64,000 nucleotides of DNA from Sphingobacteriia bacterium 28-36-52 (GTDB lineage Bacteria > Bacteroidota > Bacteroidia > Chitinophagales > Chitinophagaceae). Both the position numbers and the translations under genes were made by a program. Shown here in pieces: positions 33,480 through 42,757 of this stretch. The notes beneath the pieces are model-generated. The model saw only the letters and a program-made list of their open reading frames with translations, made no database searches and had not been told where the DNA came from. The DNA lies in assembly GCA_002281575.1 (NCBI GenBank), contig NCGN01000004.1, forward strand, positions 1 to 64,000, given 5' to 3'. Every line of letters starts with the position of its first letter. The stretch's first letter is position 1.

Positions 33480-34070
33480 ATGGCAAAAAAGAAATTTGTA
33501 GTAGGCTGTTTTGACGACGAAGCAGTTTTATTTCCAGCAGTAAAAAAAGTACGTACTGCCGGATACAAGATCCACGATGTTTACACGCCATTTGCTGTTC
33601 ATGGTTTAGACCATGCAATGGGTTTGCGTGAAACCAGCTTACACACTGCAGGATTTATTTATGGTATTACTGGAACTGCTACAGCATTAAGCTCTATCAG
33701 TTGGATTTTTACCAAAGACTGGCCTTTAAATATTGGTGGTAAGCCACATTTTGCATTGCCAGCTTGGATTCCAATTATGTTTGAGTTAACCGTTTTATTT
33801 GCTGCGGTTGGAATGGTACTTACCTTCTGCTATTTATGCCAATTGGCTCCGTTTGTAAAGAAGCATCATTTTCATGCTCGTGCAACCGATGATTTGTTTG
33901 TAATGGTAATAGAGTGTACCGATAAAACCAATACCGACGATTTACAAGCATTTTTAACTAGCAATGGCGCTTTAGAAACCAAGGTAGAAGTTGCTGAAGA
34001 TGGATGGTGGTTAGGTAGATACGATAAGGATGAAATGCCTTTTGAAGAAAAACAAATTGTTGCCGCTTAA
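33480..34070 (+). CDS. actD: Alternative complex III subunit ActD (DUF3341)
   Basis: The 196-residue protein has the DUF3341 pattern. It starts with a soluble segment (VGCFDDEAVLFPAVKKVRTAGY, DVYTPFAVHGLD), then has two membrane helices (about 58-80 and 97-118), and ends in a soluble domain with DDLFVMVIEC. ActD is a structural membrane subunit without a cofactor. It lies between actC and actE in the usual order. Confidence 0.93.
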   Translation: MAKKKFVVGCFDDEAVLFPAVKKVRTAGYKIHDVYTPFAVHGLDHAMGLRETSLHTAGFIYGITGTATALSSISWIFTKDWPLNIGGKPHFALPAWIPIMFELTVLFAAVGMVLTFCYLCQLAPFVKKHHFHARATDDLFVMVIECTDKTNTDDLQAFLTSNGALETKVEVAEDGWWLGRYDKDEMPFEEKQIVAA

Positions 34071-34097
34071 TTGTAGAATATTTAGAATTAACGAATC

Positions 34098-34736
34098 ATG
34101 AAGAATACATTAATCATAGCTTCTTTAACTGCAGTAGTAGCATTAACTGCTTGCAGCGATGTTAAGCGTACACCTGGTACAATCTATATGCCAGATATGG
34201 CCTACAGCCGTGCATACGAGTCTTATGCAGACCATAGCAATTTGGCCGAGAAAGGAATTAACTACAACAGTCGCCCTGTTTCAGGCACAATCTCTCGTGA
34301 AGAAGATATGCCTTTCCATATTCCAATGGATTTGCCTGGGGATACCACTAACTACACTGCGTCTAAAGCTGTACCTAATCCATATGATACTTTAAGTAAA
34401 ACAGATATGGATGAAGCAGAGCGTTTGTATTTAATTAACTGTGGTATTTGTCATGGTGATAAGTTAAATGGAAATGGACCATTGTATAAAGATGGAGCTG
34501 GTCCTTATGCTGCAAAACCTGCTGCATTGGTAGGAGATGCAAAGTACGAGGCAATGCCTGCGGGTCAAATGTTCTATTCTGTTGCGTATGGTAAAAACTT
34601 GATGGGCTCTTATGCTTCTCAATTAAGCCGTAAACAGCGTTGGCAAGTAATTGCTTACATTAAAGCAAAACAACAGGCGAGTAAAGCAAAAGCAGCACCT
34701 GCTCCGGCAGCTGATGCAACTGCAACAACAAAATAA
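34098..34736 (+). CDS. actE: Alternative complex III subunit ActE, mono-heme cytochrome c lipoprotein
   Basis: The 212-residue protein has a lipoprotein signal with lipobox LTAC (Cys about residue 19). One heme motif, CGICHG (about 118-123), begins a cytochrome c fold; a methionine ligand is probable in the AMPAGQMF segment. It ends in an Ala/Lys-rich tail. It would accept electrons from ActA on the periplasmic face. An M-P-x-D/M region (MPDMAYSRAYESY) near the N-terminus is also common in ActE. Confidence 0.93.
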   Translation: MKNTLIIASLTAVVALTACSDVKRTPGTIYMPDMAYSRAYESYADHSNLAEKGINYNSRPVSGTISREEDMPFHIPMDLPGDTTNYTASKAVPNPYDTLSKTDMDEAERLYLINCGICHGDKLNGNGPLYKDGAGPYAAKPAALVGDAKYEAMPAGQMFYSVAYGKNLMGSYASQLSRKQRWQVIAYIKAKQQASKAKAAPAPAADATATTK

Positions 34737-34792
34737 ATTTAGCAAATGGTCCTGCTAATAGGATCAATACTAACTGAACTAAAAGAGTAACA

Positions 34793-36022
34793 ATGGCATC
34801 TTTAAGAACACAATTTGAAGTTCCCGGAAAAATGAAAACCTGGTCTTACGCCTTGATAGGCTTGGGCTTGGCTGCATTACTGTATGGAATGTTCACCAAA
34901 GGTTTTAGTTCCGATGAGCACGAGCAAGTGCATTTCTGGGGAACACTTATGTACAATACTATTTTCTGGACATTAATTTGTAATGCCAGCATGTTCTTTA
35001 TTTCTGTTACTACTTTGGCGCAAGCAGGGTTTACCCAAACTTTCCGTCGTATTCCAGAAGCTATTTCTACACTAGTACCTATTTTTGGTGCAATCACATT
35101 TGCAGTGTTATTATACATTGTATTTGGACATAAACACCATATTTACCATTGGTTAGATACGGAAGCAGTAGCGGCTGATCCAATCTTAAAGGGTAAAGCA
35201 GGCTTTTTGAATCCTACTTTCTTTGTAATCTGGACTACTTTAACCATTGCGCTATGGAGCTTCTTAGGTTGGAGAATTCGTAAATTAAATGATGAAGCAG
35301 ACGCAGGTCCTATGGATCGCGAAACCAGTGAAAAATTCATTCACAGAGGTACAGTTAGAACTGCTATGTTCACCGTATGGTTTGGTTTAACAGTTGGATC
35401 TACTGTTCCTTGGTTATGGATGATGAGTATTGATGCGCATTGGTATTCTACCATGTATAGCTGGTATACTTTTGTAAGTTCATTTGTAGCAGGTATGTCA
35501 TTGATTGCTCTTTGGGTAATTTACTTAAAGAACAAAGGCTATTTAGAATTAACCAGTCAAGAACATTTACACGATATTGGTAAATTCATGTTTGCTTTTT
35601 CTATCTTCTGGACTTATTTATGGTTCTCGCAGTACATGTTGATTTGGTACGCCAATATTCCTGAAGAAACTGTTTACTTTAAGCACAGAACTCAAGGCGC
35701 ATACAAAGGAATTTTCTTCTTTAACTTGATCGTAAACTTTTTATGTCCTTTGTTGATTCTAATGAAGCGTTCAGCTAAAAGAAATTACACATTGGTCACT
35801 TTTATGGCAGTTTTAATCATCTTTGGTCACTGGATAGATTTTTATCAAATGGTAATGGGCTCTTTGATGAAAGAACACGTTTCATTAGGTTGGTTAGACT
35901 TTGGTATCCTTGCGTTTTTTGTTGGAGCAATGATCCTTTTTGTGGGCACTGCATTGTCTAAGAAGCCTTTGATTGCTAAATACCATCCATACCTTAAAGA
36001 AAGTGTAATTCACCAAGTTTAG
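34793..36022 (+). CDS. actF: Alternative complex III subunit ActF, second NrfD-like membrane protein
   Basis: The 409-residue polytopic protein has about ten membrane segments and is related to ActC. The act cluster ends with this subunit in known operons. Recognisable segments are MYNTIFWTLICNASMFFISVTTLAQAGFTQTFRR (read in parts) and HDIGKFMFAFSIFWTYLWFSQYML. It lacks the quinol-site residues of ActC according to family knowledge and is thought to be structural. Cytochrome oxidase genes follow after 54 bases. Confidence 0.92.
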   Translation: MASLRTQFEVPGKMKTWSYALIGLGLAALLYGMFTKGFSSDEHEQVHFWGTLMYNTIFWTLICNASMFFISVTTLAQAGFTQTFRRIPEAISTLVPIFGAITFAVLLYIVFGHKHHIYHWLDTEAVAADPILKGKAGFLNPTFFVIWTTLTIALWSFLGWRIRKLNDEADAGPMDRETSEKFIHRGTVRTAMFTVWFGLTVGSTVPWLWMMSIDAHWYSTMYSWYTFVSSFVAGMSLIALWVIYLKNKGYLELTSQEHLHDIGKFMFAFSIFWTYLWFSQYMLIWYANIPEETVYFKHRTQGAYKGIFFFNLIVNFLCPLLILMKRSAKRNYTLVTFMAVLIIFGHWIDFYQMVMGSLMKEHVSLGWLDFGILAFFVGAMILFVGTALSKKPLIAKYHPYLKESVIHQV

Positions 36023-36076
36023 TGAACTCGATTAAATTAATATTTGTTAGACATTAGATAATATATATACAGCATT

Positions 36077-37144
36077 ATGACAGCTTTATTAATCACCGCG
36101 GTATCGTTACTCATTTTTGTAGTGATCTTTCAGATCTCTAAGGCAAGTGAGTATGTGGCAATTTTGAAAGGGGAAGAGCATAGCCGTAAGCAGAACAACA
36201 AGATTAATGGTTTTCTGATGGTCGTGTTTTTGGTGTTAGGACTTATTGGAGTATGGTACTGCAATGAAGTTCTTTACGATAAAACATTGTTACCTCAAGG
36301 TTCAGCCAGTGTAGAAGGAGAGCGTGTAGATTCTATGTTATGGTTAACGCTAGCTGTAACTGGATTTGTATTCATTGGAACGCAAATTGTTCTTTTTTGG
36401 TTTGCTTATAAATACCAAGAAAGCGAAAACAGAAAAGTAGTGTTTTTTGCACACAGCAATAAGTTAGAAGCCATTTGGACTGTAATTCCTGCTATTGCAT
36501 TAACTGTACTAGTAGTAATTGGATTAAGAAACTGGTTTTTATTTACCGGAGAGCCACCAAAAGAAGCCATGGTAGTTGAAATTACTGGTAAGCAATTTGG
36601 TTGGATTTATCGCTATCCAGGTAAAGACGGCGCATTTGGTAAAAAATATTACAAAAACATTGATAATGCCTCTAACTCTTTGGGCTTAATTTGGGACGAC
36701 CAATTAGCGCACGACGATCTAGTGATGGAGCAAACCATGTATTTAGTAAAAGGTCGCCCAGTAAAATTGATTATTGGTTCAAGAGATGTTATTCATGATG
36801 TAGGTTTACCTCATTTTAGAATGAAGATGGATGCTGTTCCAGGTATTCCTACCACTATGTGGTTTACGCCAAAGTACACTACAAAAGAAATGAAGGAGAA
36901 AACTGGGAATCCAGATTTCCAATTCGAAATCAGTTGCGACCAAATGTGTGGGAATGGTCACTATTCTATGAAAGGAATTATTGAAGTAGTAGATCAAGCA
37001 GAGTTTGATGCTAAAATGGCTGGTCAGTCTCCTTACTACTACACAGCTTTCCCTGACAAAGATCCAGCTAACGCTCAAAAAGATACGGTAAAATTAGTTG
37101 CTAAGCCTGTTGAACTAGCATCAAAAGTTACCGCCAAATTATAG
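36077..37144 (+). CDS. coxB: Cytochrome c oxidase subunit II
   Basis: The 355-residue protein has an N-terminal hydrophobic segment (about 1-20), two further membrane helices (about 45-63 and 95-115, 133-152 region) and a cupredoxin domain. The CuA site is complete: His in VIHDVGLPHFRMKMD, then CDQMCGNGHYSMKG with two Cys, His and Met. It has no fused heme c domain, unlike caa3 oxidases, so ActE or ActA may donate electrons directly (inference). coxA follows after 55 bases. Confidence 0.94.
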   Translation: MTALLITAVSLLIFVVIFQISKASEYVAILKGEEHSRKQNNKINGFLMVVFLVLGLIGVWYCNEVLYDKTLLPQGSASVEGERVDSMLWLTLAVTGFVFIGTQIVLFWFAYKYQESENRKVVFFAHSNKLEAIWTVIPAIALTVLVVIGLRNWFLFTGEPPKEAMVVEITGKQFGWIYRYPGKDGAFGKKYYKNIDNASNSLGLIWDDQLAHDDLVMEQTMYLVKGRPVKLIIGSRDVIHDVGLPHFRMKMDAVPGIPTTMWFTPKYTTKEMKEKTGNPDFQFEISCDQMCGNGHYSMKGIIEVVDQAEFDAKMAGQSPYYYTAFPDKDPANAQKDTVKLVAKPVELASKVTAKL

Positions 37145-37199
37145 AACAATCAACAACCAAGTTTAAGCGAGGTTGTAATAACTAATAAAGAATCAGTGT

Positions 37200-39017
37200 A
37201 TGAGTAACGAAGCCGTATTGCACGCACCTGCTGGAGCAGGTTTACATCACGAAGCGCATGGTGATCATCATCATGAGCATCACCATGAGACATTTATTTC
37301 TAAGTATGTCTTTAGCATGGACCATAAAATGATTGCTAAGCAATTCCTTATTACGGGAATGGTTTGGGCAGTATTGGGTGGTTTAATGAGTGTACTTTTC
37401 CGTTTACAATTGGGATATCCTGAAGCGAGTTTTCCTTGGTTAGAAGATATTTTAGGTAAATGGGCTGAAGGTGGTAAAATTACCCCCGATGCATATTATG
37501 CTTTGGTTACTACACACGGAACCGTATTGGTATTCTTTGTATTAACTGCAGGTTTAAGTGGAACTTTTGCCAACTTCTTAATTCCATTACAAATTGGAGC
37601 AAGAGATATGGCATCACCATTTATGAATATGTTGAGCTACTGGTTCTTCTTTGCAGCAAGTATAGTAATGCTATCATCTATGTTTGTTGAGTTTGGACCA
37701 TTTAGCGGTGGATGGACAGCTTATCCTCCATTGAGCGCTTTGGCATCTGCATCTCCTGGTTCTGGTACCGGTATGGATTTATGGCTAATTGCAATGGCAT
37801 TATTCGTGGTATCTTCTTTATTAGGAGGCTTAAACTACATTGCAACTATATTGAACATGCGTACTAAAGGAATGAGCATGACTCGTTTGCCTTTAACTAT
37901 TTGGGCATTGTTCTTTACTGCTGTATTAGGTGTATTATCATTCCCAGTATTGTTCTCTGGCTTTATATTATTGATTTTTGATAGAAATTTTGGAACAAGT
38001 TTCTATTTATCAGACATCTTTATTAACGGGGTGGGTGCATTGCCTAACGAAGGTGGTAGCGCCATCCTTTATCAGCACTTATTCTGGTTCTTAGGACACC
38101 CTGAAGTATACATCATTCTTTTACCAGCAATGGGTATGGCTTCTGAAATTCTCTCTGTAAACTCTCGCAAACCAATCTTTGGTTATATGGCCATGGTTGG
38201 ATCATTGTTTGCGATTGCCATATTAGCTTTCTTGGTTTGGGCACACCATATGTTTGTAACTGGATTGAATCCATTCCTTGGATCGGTGTTTGTATTACTT
38301 ACATTATTAATTGCTGTTCCTTCTGCCATTAAAGTATTCAACTGGTTAACTACACTGTGGAGAGGCAATATTCGTTTTACTCCTGGTATGATGTTCTCTA
38401 TTGGATTTGTGAGCTTATTTATCTCTGGAGGTTTAACTGGTATTTGGTTGGGTAACTCTGCATTAGATATTCACTTACACGATACTTACTTTGTTATTGC
38501 GCACTTCCATATTGTAATGGGTGTGGCAAGTATGTTTGGAATGTTTGCTGGTATTTACCACTGGTTCCCTAAAATGTATGGTCGTTACATGAATAATACC
38601 CTTTCTTATTTACACTTCTGGATTACATTAGCTGGAGCGTACATGATTTTCTGGCCAATGCACTATCAAGGTTTAGCAGGTATGCCAAGAAGATATTATG
38701 ACTATAGTGTTTGGGAAAGCTTTAAGCAATTTGCTGAATTAAATAGATTCATTAGCACTGTTGCAATGATTGTATTTGCTGCGCAGTTGTTGTTCTTATT
38801 TAACTTCTTCTATTCTGTTTTCAAAGGAAGAAAAGTAACTACACAGAATCCTTATGGTTCTAATACATTAGAGTGGACTGCTCCAATTAATCCTGGTCAT
38901 GGTAACTGGGTAGGAGAAATACCTGAAGTGCATCGTTGGGCTTATGATTACGGTAAAGATGGTCAAGAATTTATTTCCCAGACTACACCGGTGGGAGCCG
39001 ACGAAAGCAGTCACTAA
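37200..39017 (+). CDS. coxA: Cytochrome c oxidase subunit I
   Basis: The 605-residue protein has the heme-copper oxidase signatures GHPEVYIIILPAMG in family form (here GHPEVYIILLPAMG), WAHHMFVTG for CuB histidines, and HDTYFVIAHFHIVMG for the heme a and a3 ligands. The cytoplasmic N-terminus is notably His-rich (HHEAHGDHHHEHHHE, about 16-30), possibly a copper-handling stretch (inference). There are about twelve membrane helices. A terminator follows at 39059. Confidence 0.96.
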   Translation: MSNEAVLHAPAGAGLHHEAHGDHHHEHHHETFISKYVFSMDHKMIAKQFLITGMVWAVLGGLMSVLFRLQLGYPEASFPWLEDILGKWAEGGKITPDAYYALVTTHGTVLVFFVLTAGLSGTFANFLIPLQIGARDMASPFMNMLSYWFFFAASIVMLSSMFVEFGPFSGGWTAYPPLSALASASPGSGTGMDLWLIAMALFVVSSLLGGLNYIATILNMRTKGMSMTRLPLTIWALFFTAVLGVLSFPVLFSGFILLIFDRNFGTSFYLSDIFINGVGALPNEGGSAILYQHLFWFLGHPEVYIILLPAMGMASEILSVNSRKPIFGYMAMVGSLFAIAILAFLVWAHHMFVTGLNPFLGSVFVLLTLLIAVPSAIKVFNWLTTLWRGNIRFTPGMMFSIGFVSLFISGGLTGIWLGNSALDIHLHDTYFVIAHFHIVMGVASMFGMFAGIYHWFPKMYGRYMNNTLSYLHFWITLAGAYMIFWPMHYQGLAGMPRRYYDYSVWESFKQFAELNRFISTVAMIVFAAQLLFLFNFFYSVFKGRKVTTQNPYGSNTLEWTAPINPGHGNWVGEIPEVHRWAYDYGKDGQEFISQTTPVGADESSH

Positions 39018-39058
39018 TATTATAACTGAGTAAGTTTTTATTCAGTTGAAATACATCA

Positions 39059-39090
39059 ATGCTCCCGGATAACGGGAGCATTGTTTTTAA
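39059..39090 (+). terminator. Terminator after coxA
   Basis: Stem AATGCTCCCG, loop GATAA, stem CGGGAGCATT, then GTTTTT. It closes the actA-coxA unit and overlaps the TTG at 39081, which is why that TTG is rejected as the ctaB start. Confidence 0.85.
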
Positions 39091-39104
39091 ACTACAACGA
39101 CGGA

Positions 39105-40016
39105 ATGACAAAATTCAGTGAGCATAGGGTAGAAAGCCAAAGTTTTTCTTTAGCAGCAAAAGTTAAAGACTATATGCTGTTGATCAAGTTTACTTTAAGC
39201 TTTACTGTTGTGTTCTCTTGTGTGATTTGTTATTTACTTGCACCCAAAGTGGTTGAGTACAATTGGTACATGATTATATTGTTGTTTTTAGCAGGCATGC
39301 TAATTACAGGAAGTGCAAATGCAATTAATCAGGCTGTAGAAAAAGATACCGATGCCATGATGAAACGGACATCCAAACGTCCAGTGGCCAATGGCAATAT
39401 GAGTCAAAACGAAGCCTATACTTTTGCGGTAATAGCAGGTATTGTAGGTGTTGGAATGATGTGGTATTTTTTTAATTTCTCTTCTGCATTGGTTTCCGCA
39501 TTTAGTTTGTTTTTGTATGCGTTTATTTATACTCCGCTAAAAAAAATCAATTCCATAGCAGTCTTAATAGGCGCATTGCCAGGTGCTTTACCTTGTTTGA
39601 TAGGCTGGGTTGCAGGTAATGATGATTTTGCTTTGGGTGGTTGGGTGTTATTTGGCATGCAATTCTTATGGCAATTCCCTCATTTTTGGGCTATTGCCTG
39701 GGTAGCACATGCTGATTATACTAAAGCTGGTTTTAAATTACTTCCAGCAGATAAGGGCCCTACTAAGTTTACTGCAATTCAAACCATCATGTATTCTTTT
39801 TTGATGATTCCTATTGGCATGGTTCCTTATTTTATTGGATTAACAGGAATAACCAGCTTATGGATTGTATTGGCATGTAATTTATTCATGGTGTTCCAGA
39901 GCGCCCGATTGTATAAGGAAATGGATGTAAAAGCAGCCAGAAGGGTAATGTTCAGCAGTTATATTTATTTGCCCATTGTATTGCTTGCAATGTTGGCAGA
40001 TAAGATAAATCATTAA
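39105..40016 (+). CDS. ctaB: Protoheme IX farnesyltransferase (heme O synthase)
   Basis: The protein is 303 residues from ATG 39105. It is a UbiA-family membrane enzyme with the prenyl-diphosphate motif NAINQAVEKDTDAMMKRTSKRP (read as N-x3-x-D-x-D-x-M-x-R-T) near residue 80, and a second polar loop HADYTKAGFKLLPAD near residue 205. It attaches a farnesyl group to heme b, making heme O for the aa3 oxidase encoded beside it. About nine hydrophobic helices are seen. Confidence 0.95.
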   Translation: MTKFSEHRVESQSFSLAAKVKDYMLLIKFTLSFTVVFSCVICYLLAPKVVEYNWYMIILLFLAGMLITGSANAINQAVEKDTDAMMKRTSKRPVANGNMSQNEAYTFAVIAGIVGVGMMWYFFNFSSALVSAFSLFLYAFIYTPLKKINSIAVLIGALPGALPCLIGWVAGNDDFALGGWVLFGMQFLWQFPHFWAIAWVAHADYTKAGFKLLPADKGPTKFTAIQTIMYSFLMIPIGMVPYFIGLTGITSLWIVLACNLFMVFQSARLYKEMDVKAARRVMFSSYIYLPIVLLAMLADKINH

Positions 40017-40035
40017 TCTAATTAAATTAAAATAA

Positions 40036-40611
40036 ATGAGTACGATTGCAAATGAAGCGCCCAAAAGAATTCACCCACACAAGTTTACATTGTGGGTGGC
40101 TATGGGCAGTATCATTATGATGTTTGCAGGCCTTACAAGTGCCTACATTGTAAAGAAGAACCAAAGTAGTTGGTTAGAATTCGATTTGCCAGTGGTTTTT
40201 ATGTATTCTACACTGGTAATCATTTTAAGTAGTGTAACCATTCATTTAGCCACAAAGGCTTTTAAAGCTAGGGAAATGGGTCGTTATCGAATGCTTATTA
40301 CCGTTACTGCTATATTAGGTTTATTGTTTATGGGATTACAAGTTTTCGGTTTTATGGATTTAGAAGCCAGAAATATTGCCCTAACAGGTGCCAGAAGTAA
40401 TTCTGCTGCATCTTTTCTTTTGGTAATTACCGGATTGCATATGCTTCACGTGCTTGGTGGGGTTATTGCTTTGATGGTTATTTTTATTAAAGCCTATGTA
40501 AGTAGTGTTAAAAATTACAGTAGCTTATCCATTGAATTGGTGGGTACTTACTGGCATTTTGTAGATATACTTTGGATTTATTTGTTCATCTTTTACAATT
40601 GGATTAGCTAA
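40036..40611 (+). CDS. Cytochrome c oxidase subunit III-like protein (first copy)
   Basis: The 191-residue protein has five hydrophobic helices and subunit III features (LEFDLPVVFMYSTLVII, TGLHMLHVLGGVIAL, and a final VGTYWHFVDILWIYLFIFYN). It is shorter than canonical CoxC. Bacteroidota clusters often have two adjacent subunit III-type genes; the partner follows at 40687. It lies 19 bases after ctaB. Confidence 0.9.
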   Translation: MSTIANEAPKRIHPHKFTLWVAMGSIIMMFAGLTSAYIVKKNQSSWLEFDLPVVFMYSTLVIILSSVTIHLATKAFKAREMGRYRMLITVTAILGLLFMGLQVFGFMDLEARNIALTGARSNSAASFLLVITGLHMLHVLGGVIALMVIFIKAYVSSVKNYSSLSIELVGTYWHFVDILWIYLFIFYNWIS

Positions 40612-40686
40612 TTACAAAAAAGTTGTGTTTTATGCACCTTTTTTCAACTCTAGCCAATACTTTTGTGTACGAAATTTTACTTTAAC

Positions 40687-41367
40687 ATGGCAACAACTGC
40701 AACAGCACCTACCACTAAATCATGGGGTGGAGGTAAGAGTCCCTTTAACGTAGAGTACGGCAAAGTAATGATGTGGTATTTTCTCATGAGTGATGCCTTT
40801 ACTTTTGGCGCATTTTTGATTTCATACGGCACCATTCGTTTTTCTACTAATGGATGGCCTGACCCCAACGAAGTATTTAAGAGTTTTCCTTTTGCTCCAG
40901 AGGGCATGAATGCGCCCTTGGTGTTTGTAAGTATCATGACGTTTATTTTGATCATCAGTTCAGTTACTATGGTGTTGGCTGTACAGGCAGGTCATAATAT
41001 GGATAAAAAAGGCGTAGTTAAAAATTTAATCTGGACCATTATAGGGGGAATTGCATTCTTATCTTGTCAAGCATGGGAGTGGAATCACTTACACCATGAA
41101 GGTGCATGGTGGGGTAGCAATCCATTCTTAAACCACGATGGTACAGCTTCATCAACCAATTTCACTAACTATTTCTTTACTATTACAGGATTTCATGGCT
41201 TCCACGTATTTTCTGGAGTGATTATCAATATTATTATGTTAATCATGGCTATGACCAATAAGTTTGAAGAGAGAGGCCATTATTTAATGATTGAGAAAGC
41301 AGGATTGTACTGGCACTTTGTAGACTTAGTTTGGGTATTTGTATTTACCTGTTTTTATTTGATCTAA
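40687..41367 (+). CDS. coxC: Cytochrome c oxidase subunit III (second copy)
   Basis: The protein is 226 residues from ATG 40687; the in-frame TTG at 40663 is disfavoured. It has a short soluble N-terminus (KSWGGGKSPFNVEYGKVMMW), about five to six helices, TGFHGFHVFSGVI, and YWHFVDLVWVFVFTCFYL at the end, as in subunit III. It forms part of the oxidase core; the family stabilises subunit I and binds lipid. Confidence 0.92.
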   Translation: MATTATAPTTKSWGGGKSPFNVEYGKVMMWYFLMSDAFTFGAFLISYGTIRFSTNGWPDPNEVFKSFPFAPEGMNAPLVFVSIMTFILIISSVTMVLAVQAGHNMDKKGVVKNLIWTIIGGIAFLSCQAWEWNHLHHEGAWWGSNPFLNHDGTASSTNFTNYFFTITGFHGFHVFSGVIINIIMLIMAMTNKFEERGHYLMIEKAGLYWHFVDLVWVFVFTCFYLI

Positions 41368-41395
41368 TTAACTAACCAATCGCTAATATTATTTT

Positions 41396-41842
41396 ATGTC
41401 ACATACAGCAGAGCATAACGAACATGCAGGTGGAGGTACAAAAGAAATTATTCGTATCACGGTAATTTTAACTGTACTTACTATTATTGAATTGATTATT
41501 GGATTTTGGATGATAGGTATTCCATTGTCTAGTGTTGGGGTTAGATTGGCTCTTAAGGGAACAATCGTAATCTTAATGATGGCGAAAGCGTTTTATATTG
41601 TTGCCTATTTTATGCACTTAAAGCATGAAATGAAAAATTTGATCATGACCATTGTAGTTCCATTGGCCTTGTTCATCTGGTTCATCATTGCATTTTTATA
41701 CGATGGTAATTCATTCAAGAATTTACGTAACACATACGACCCTTACTTTAAAGAGCAAAGCACTATTAAAGTAGAAAAAAAGGAGCACGGTGCAGCGGAA
41801 AAACATGAAGGTGCTAAAGAAGGTAAAAAAGCTAGTCACTAG
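41396..41842 (+). CDS. Cytochrome c oxidase subunit IV (prokaryotic type)
   Basis: The 148-residue protein has three membrane helices (about 20-40, 50-72 and 83-104), the typical FYIVAYFMHLKHEMKN segment, and a charged C-terminal tail (KKEHGAAEKHEGAKEGKK). It is a small structural subunit. A terminator follows. Confidence 0.9.
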   Translation: MSHTAEHNEHAGGGTKEIIRITVILTVLTIIELIIGFWMIGIPLSSVGVRLALKGTIVILMMAKAFYIVAYFMHLKHEMKNLIMTIVVPLALFIWFIIAFLYDGNSFKNLRNTYDPYFKEQSTIKVEKKEHGAAEKHEGAKEGKKASH

Positions 41843-41880
41843 TTTTATAGCTAAAACTAAATATATTTTTCTCCTAATTG

Positions 41881-41908
41881 AACCATCGCTGCTTTGCGAT
41901 GGTTTTTT
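41881..41908 (+). terminator. Terminator after the oxidase subunit IV gene
   Basis: AACCATCGC, loop TGCTTT, then GCGATGGTT, followed by TTTTATT. The SCO frame's upstream TTG at 41894 lies inside this hairpin. Confidence 0.8.
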
Positions 41909-41920
41909 ATTAATACCGAT

Positions 41921-42733
41921 ATGAAAAAGAAATCGATACTTGGATTACTAGTGGCATTGGGAATCCCGATTACTTGTTATTTAATTTTAAAAACAGCCAG
42001 TAAAACTGCAGTAGTAATGCCTAGGCATTATTTACTCGATACTGTTATTAATAAGGTGGAAAATGGGAAATCTACTACTGATACCATTTGGCATACCACC
42101 AAAAATATCAAGCTTAGAAATCAATTGGGGGATAGTGTTAGTTTATACGATCCACAGGGTAAAATTATTGTAGCAGATTTCTTTTTCACTAGCTGTAGGA
42201 GTATTTGCCCAAGGCTCACAAGAAATATGTCAACATTACAGCAATCTTTTAAGAAAGGAGGGAATGTTCGCAACAAGATAGACACTTCTATTGTTCAATT
42301 TATGTCGTTTACAGTAGATCCCGAAAACGATTCGGTTTCTGTATTAAAAAAATACGCAGACCGATTTGGGGCAATTCACGATAATTGGTGGTTCTTAACT
42401 GGGAATAAAAAAGACATCTATCAATTTGCATTTGAAGAGTTGAAAGTAGATCAGTTTAGTGAAGAGCCTGTTAGCCCTGATTTTGTTCATACCAGTCGTT
42501 TTGTGTTGATAGACCGATCATATAAAGTAAGGGGATACTACAACGGATTGGATAGTGCCGAAATGAAAAAATTGGCAAGAGATATTGGCTTGTTGATGTT
42601 AGAGAAAGATGTAAAGAAAAAAAGCACGGTCTTCAGACAAATATTAGATCTCAGCTGGCTCTGGTTAATCATTGTAACTGCAATTATTTTCTTTGTAGTT
42701 TACATGCAGGGCAGAAGAAAAATAAACGGGTAA
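41921..42733 (+). CDS. SCO family copper chaperone for cytochrome oxidase
   Basis: The protein is 270 residues from ATG 41921, chosen because the alternative TTG at 41894 lies in a terminator. It has an N-terminal membrane anchor (about 5-22) and a thioredoxin fold with the copper site TSCRSICPRL (C-x3-C). The histidine is in FVHTSRFVLI. A C-terminal membrane segment (about 245-263) is an additional anchor. It delivers copper to CuA of subunit II. Its place beside DUF420 at the end of the oxidase cluster is common. Confidence 0.93.
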   Translation: MKKKSILGLLVALGIPITCYLILKTASKTAVVMPRHYLLDTVINKVENGKSTTDTIWHTTKNIKLRNQLGDSVSLYDPQGKIIVADFFFTSCRSICPRLTRNMSTLQQSFKKGGNVRNKIDTSIVQFMSFTVDPENDSVSVLKKYADRFGAIHDNWWFLTGNKKDIYQFAFEELKVDQFSEEPVSPDFVHTSRFVLIDRSYKVRGYYNGLDSAEMKKLARDIGLLMLEKDVKKKSTVFRQILDLSWLWLIIVTAIIFFVVYMQGRRKING

Positions 42734-42757
42734 CTATAAAAAAGTAAAATAGATAAA

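Noticed and set aside
39081..39104. TTG start of the ctaB frame
   Set aside because: It overlaps the terminator of coxA; ATG 39105 is the first plausible start.
41894..41920. TTG start of the SCO frame
   Set aside because: It lies inside the hairpin that ends the upstream unit; ATG 41921 follows directly.
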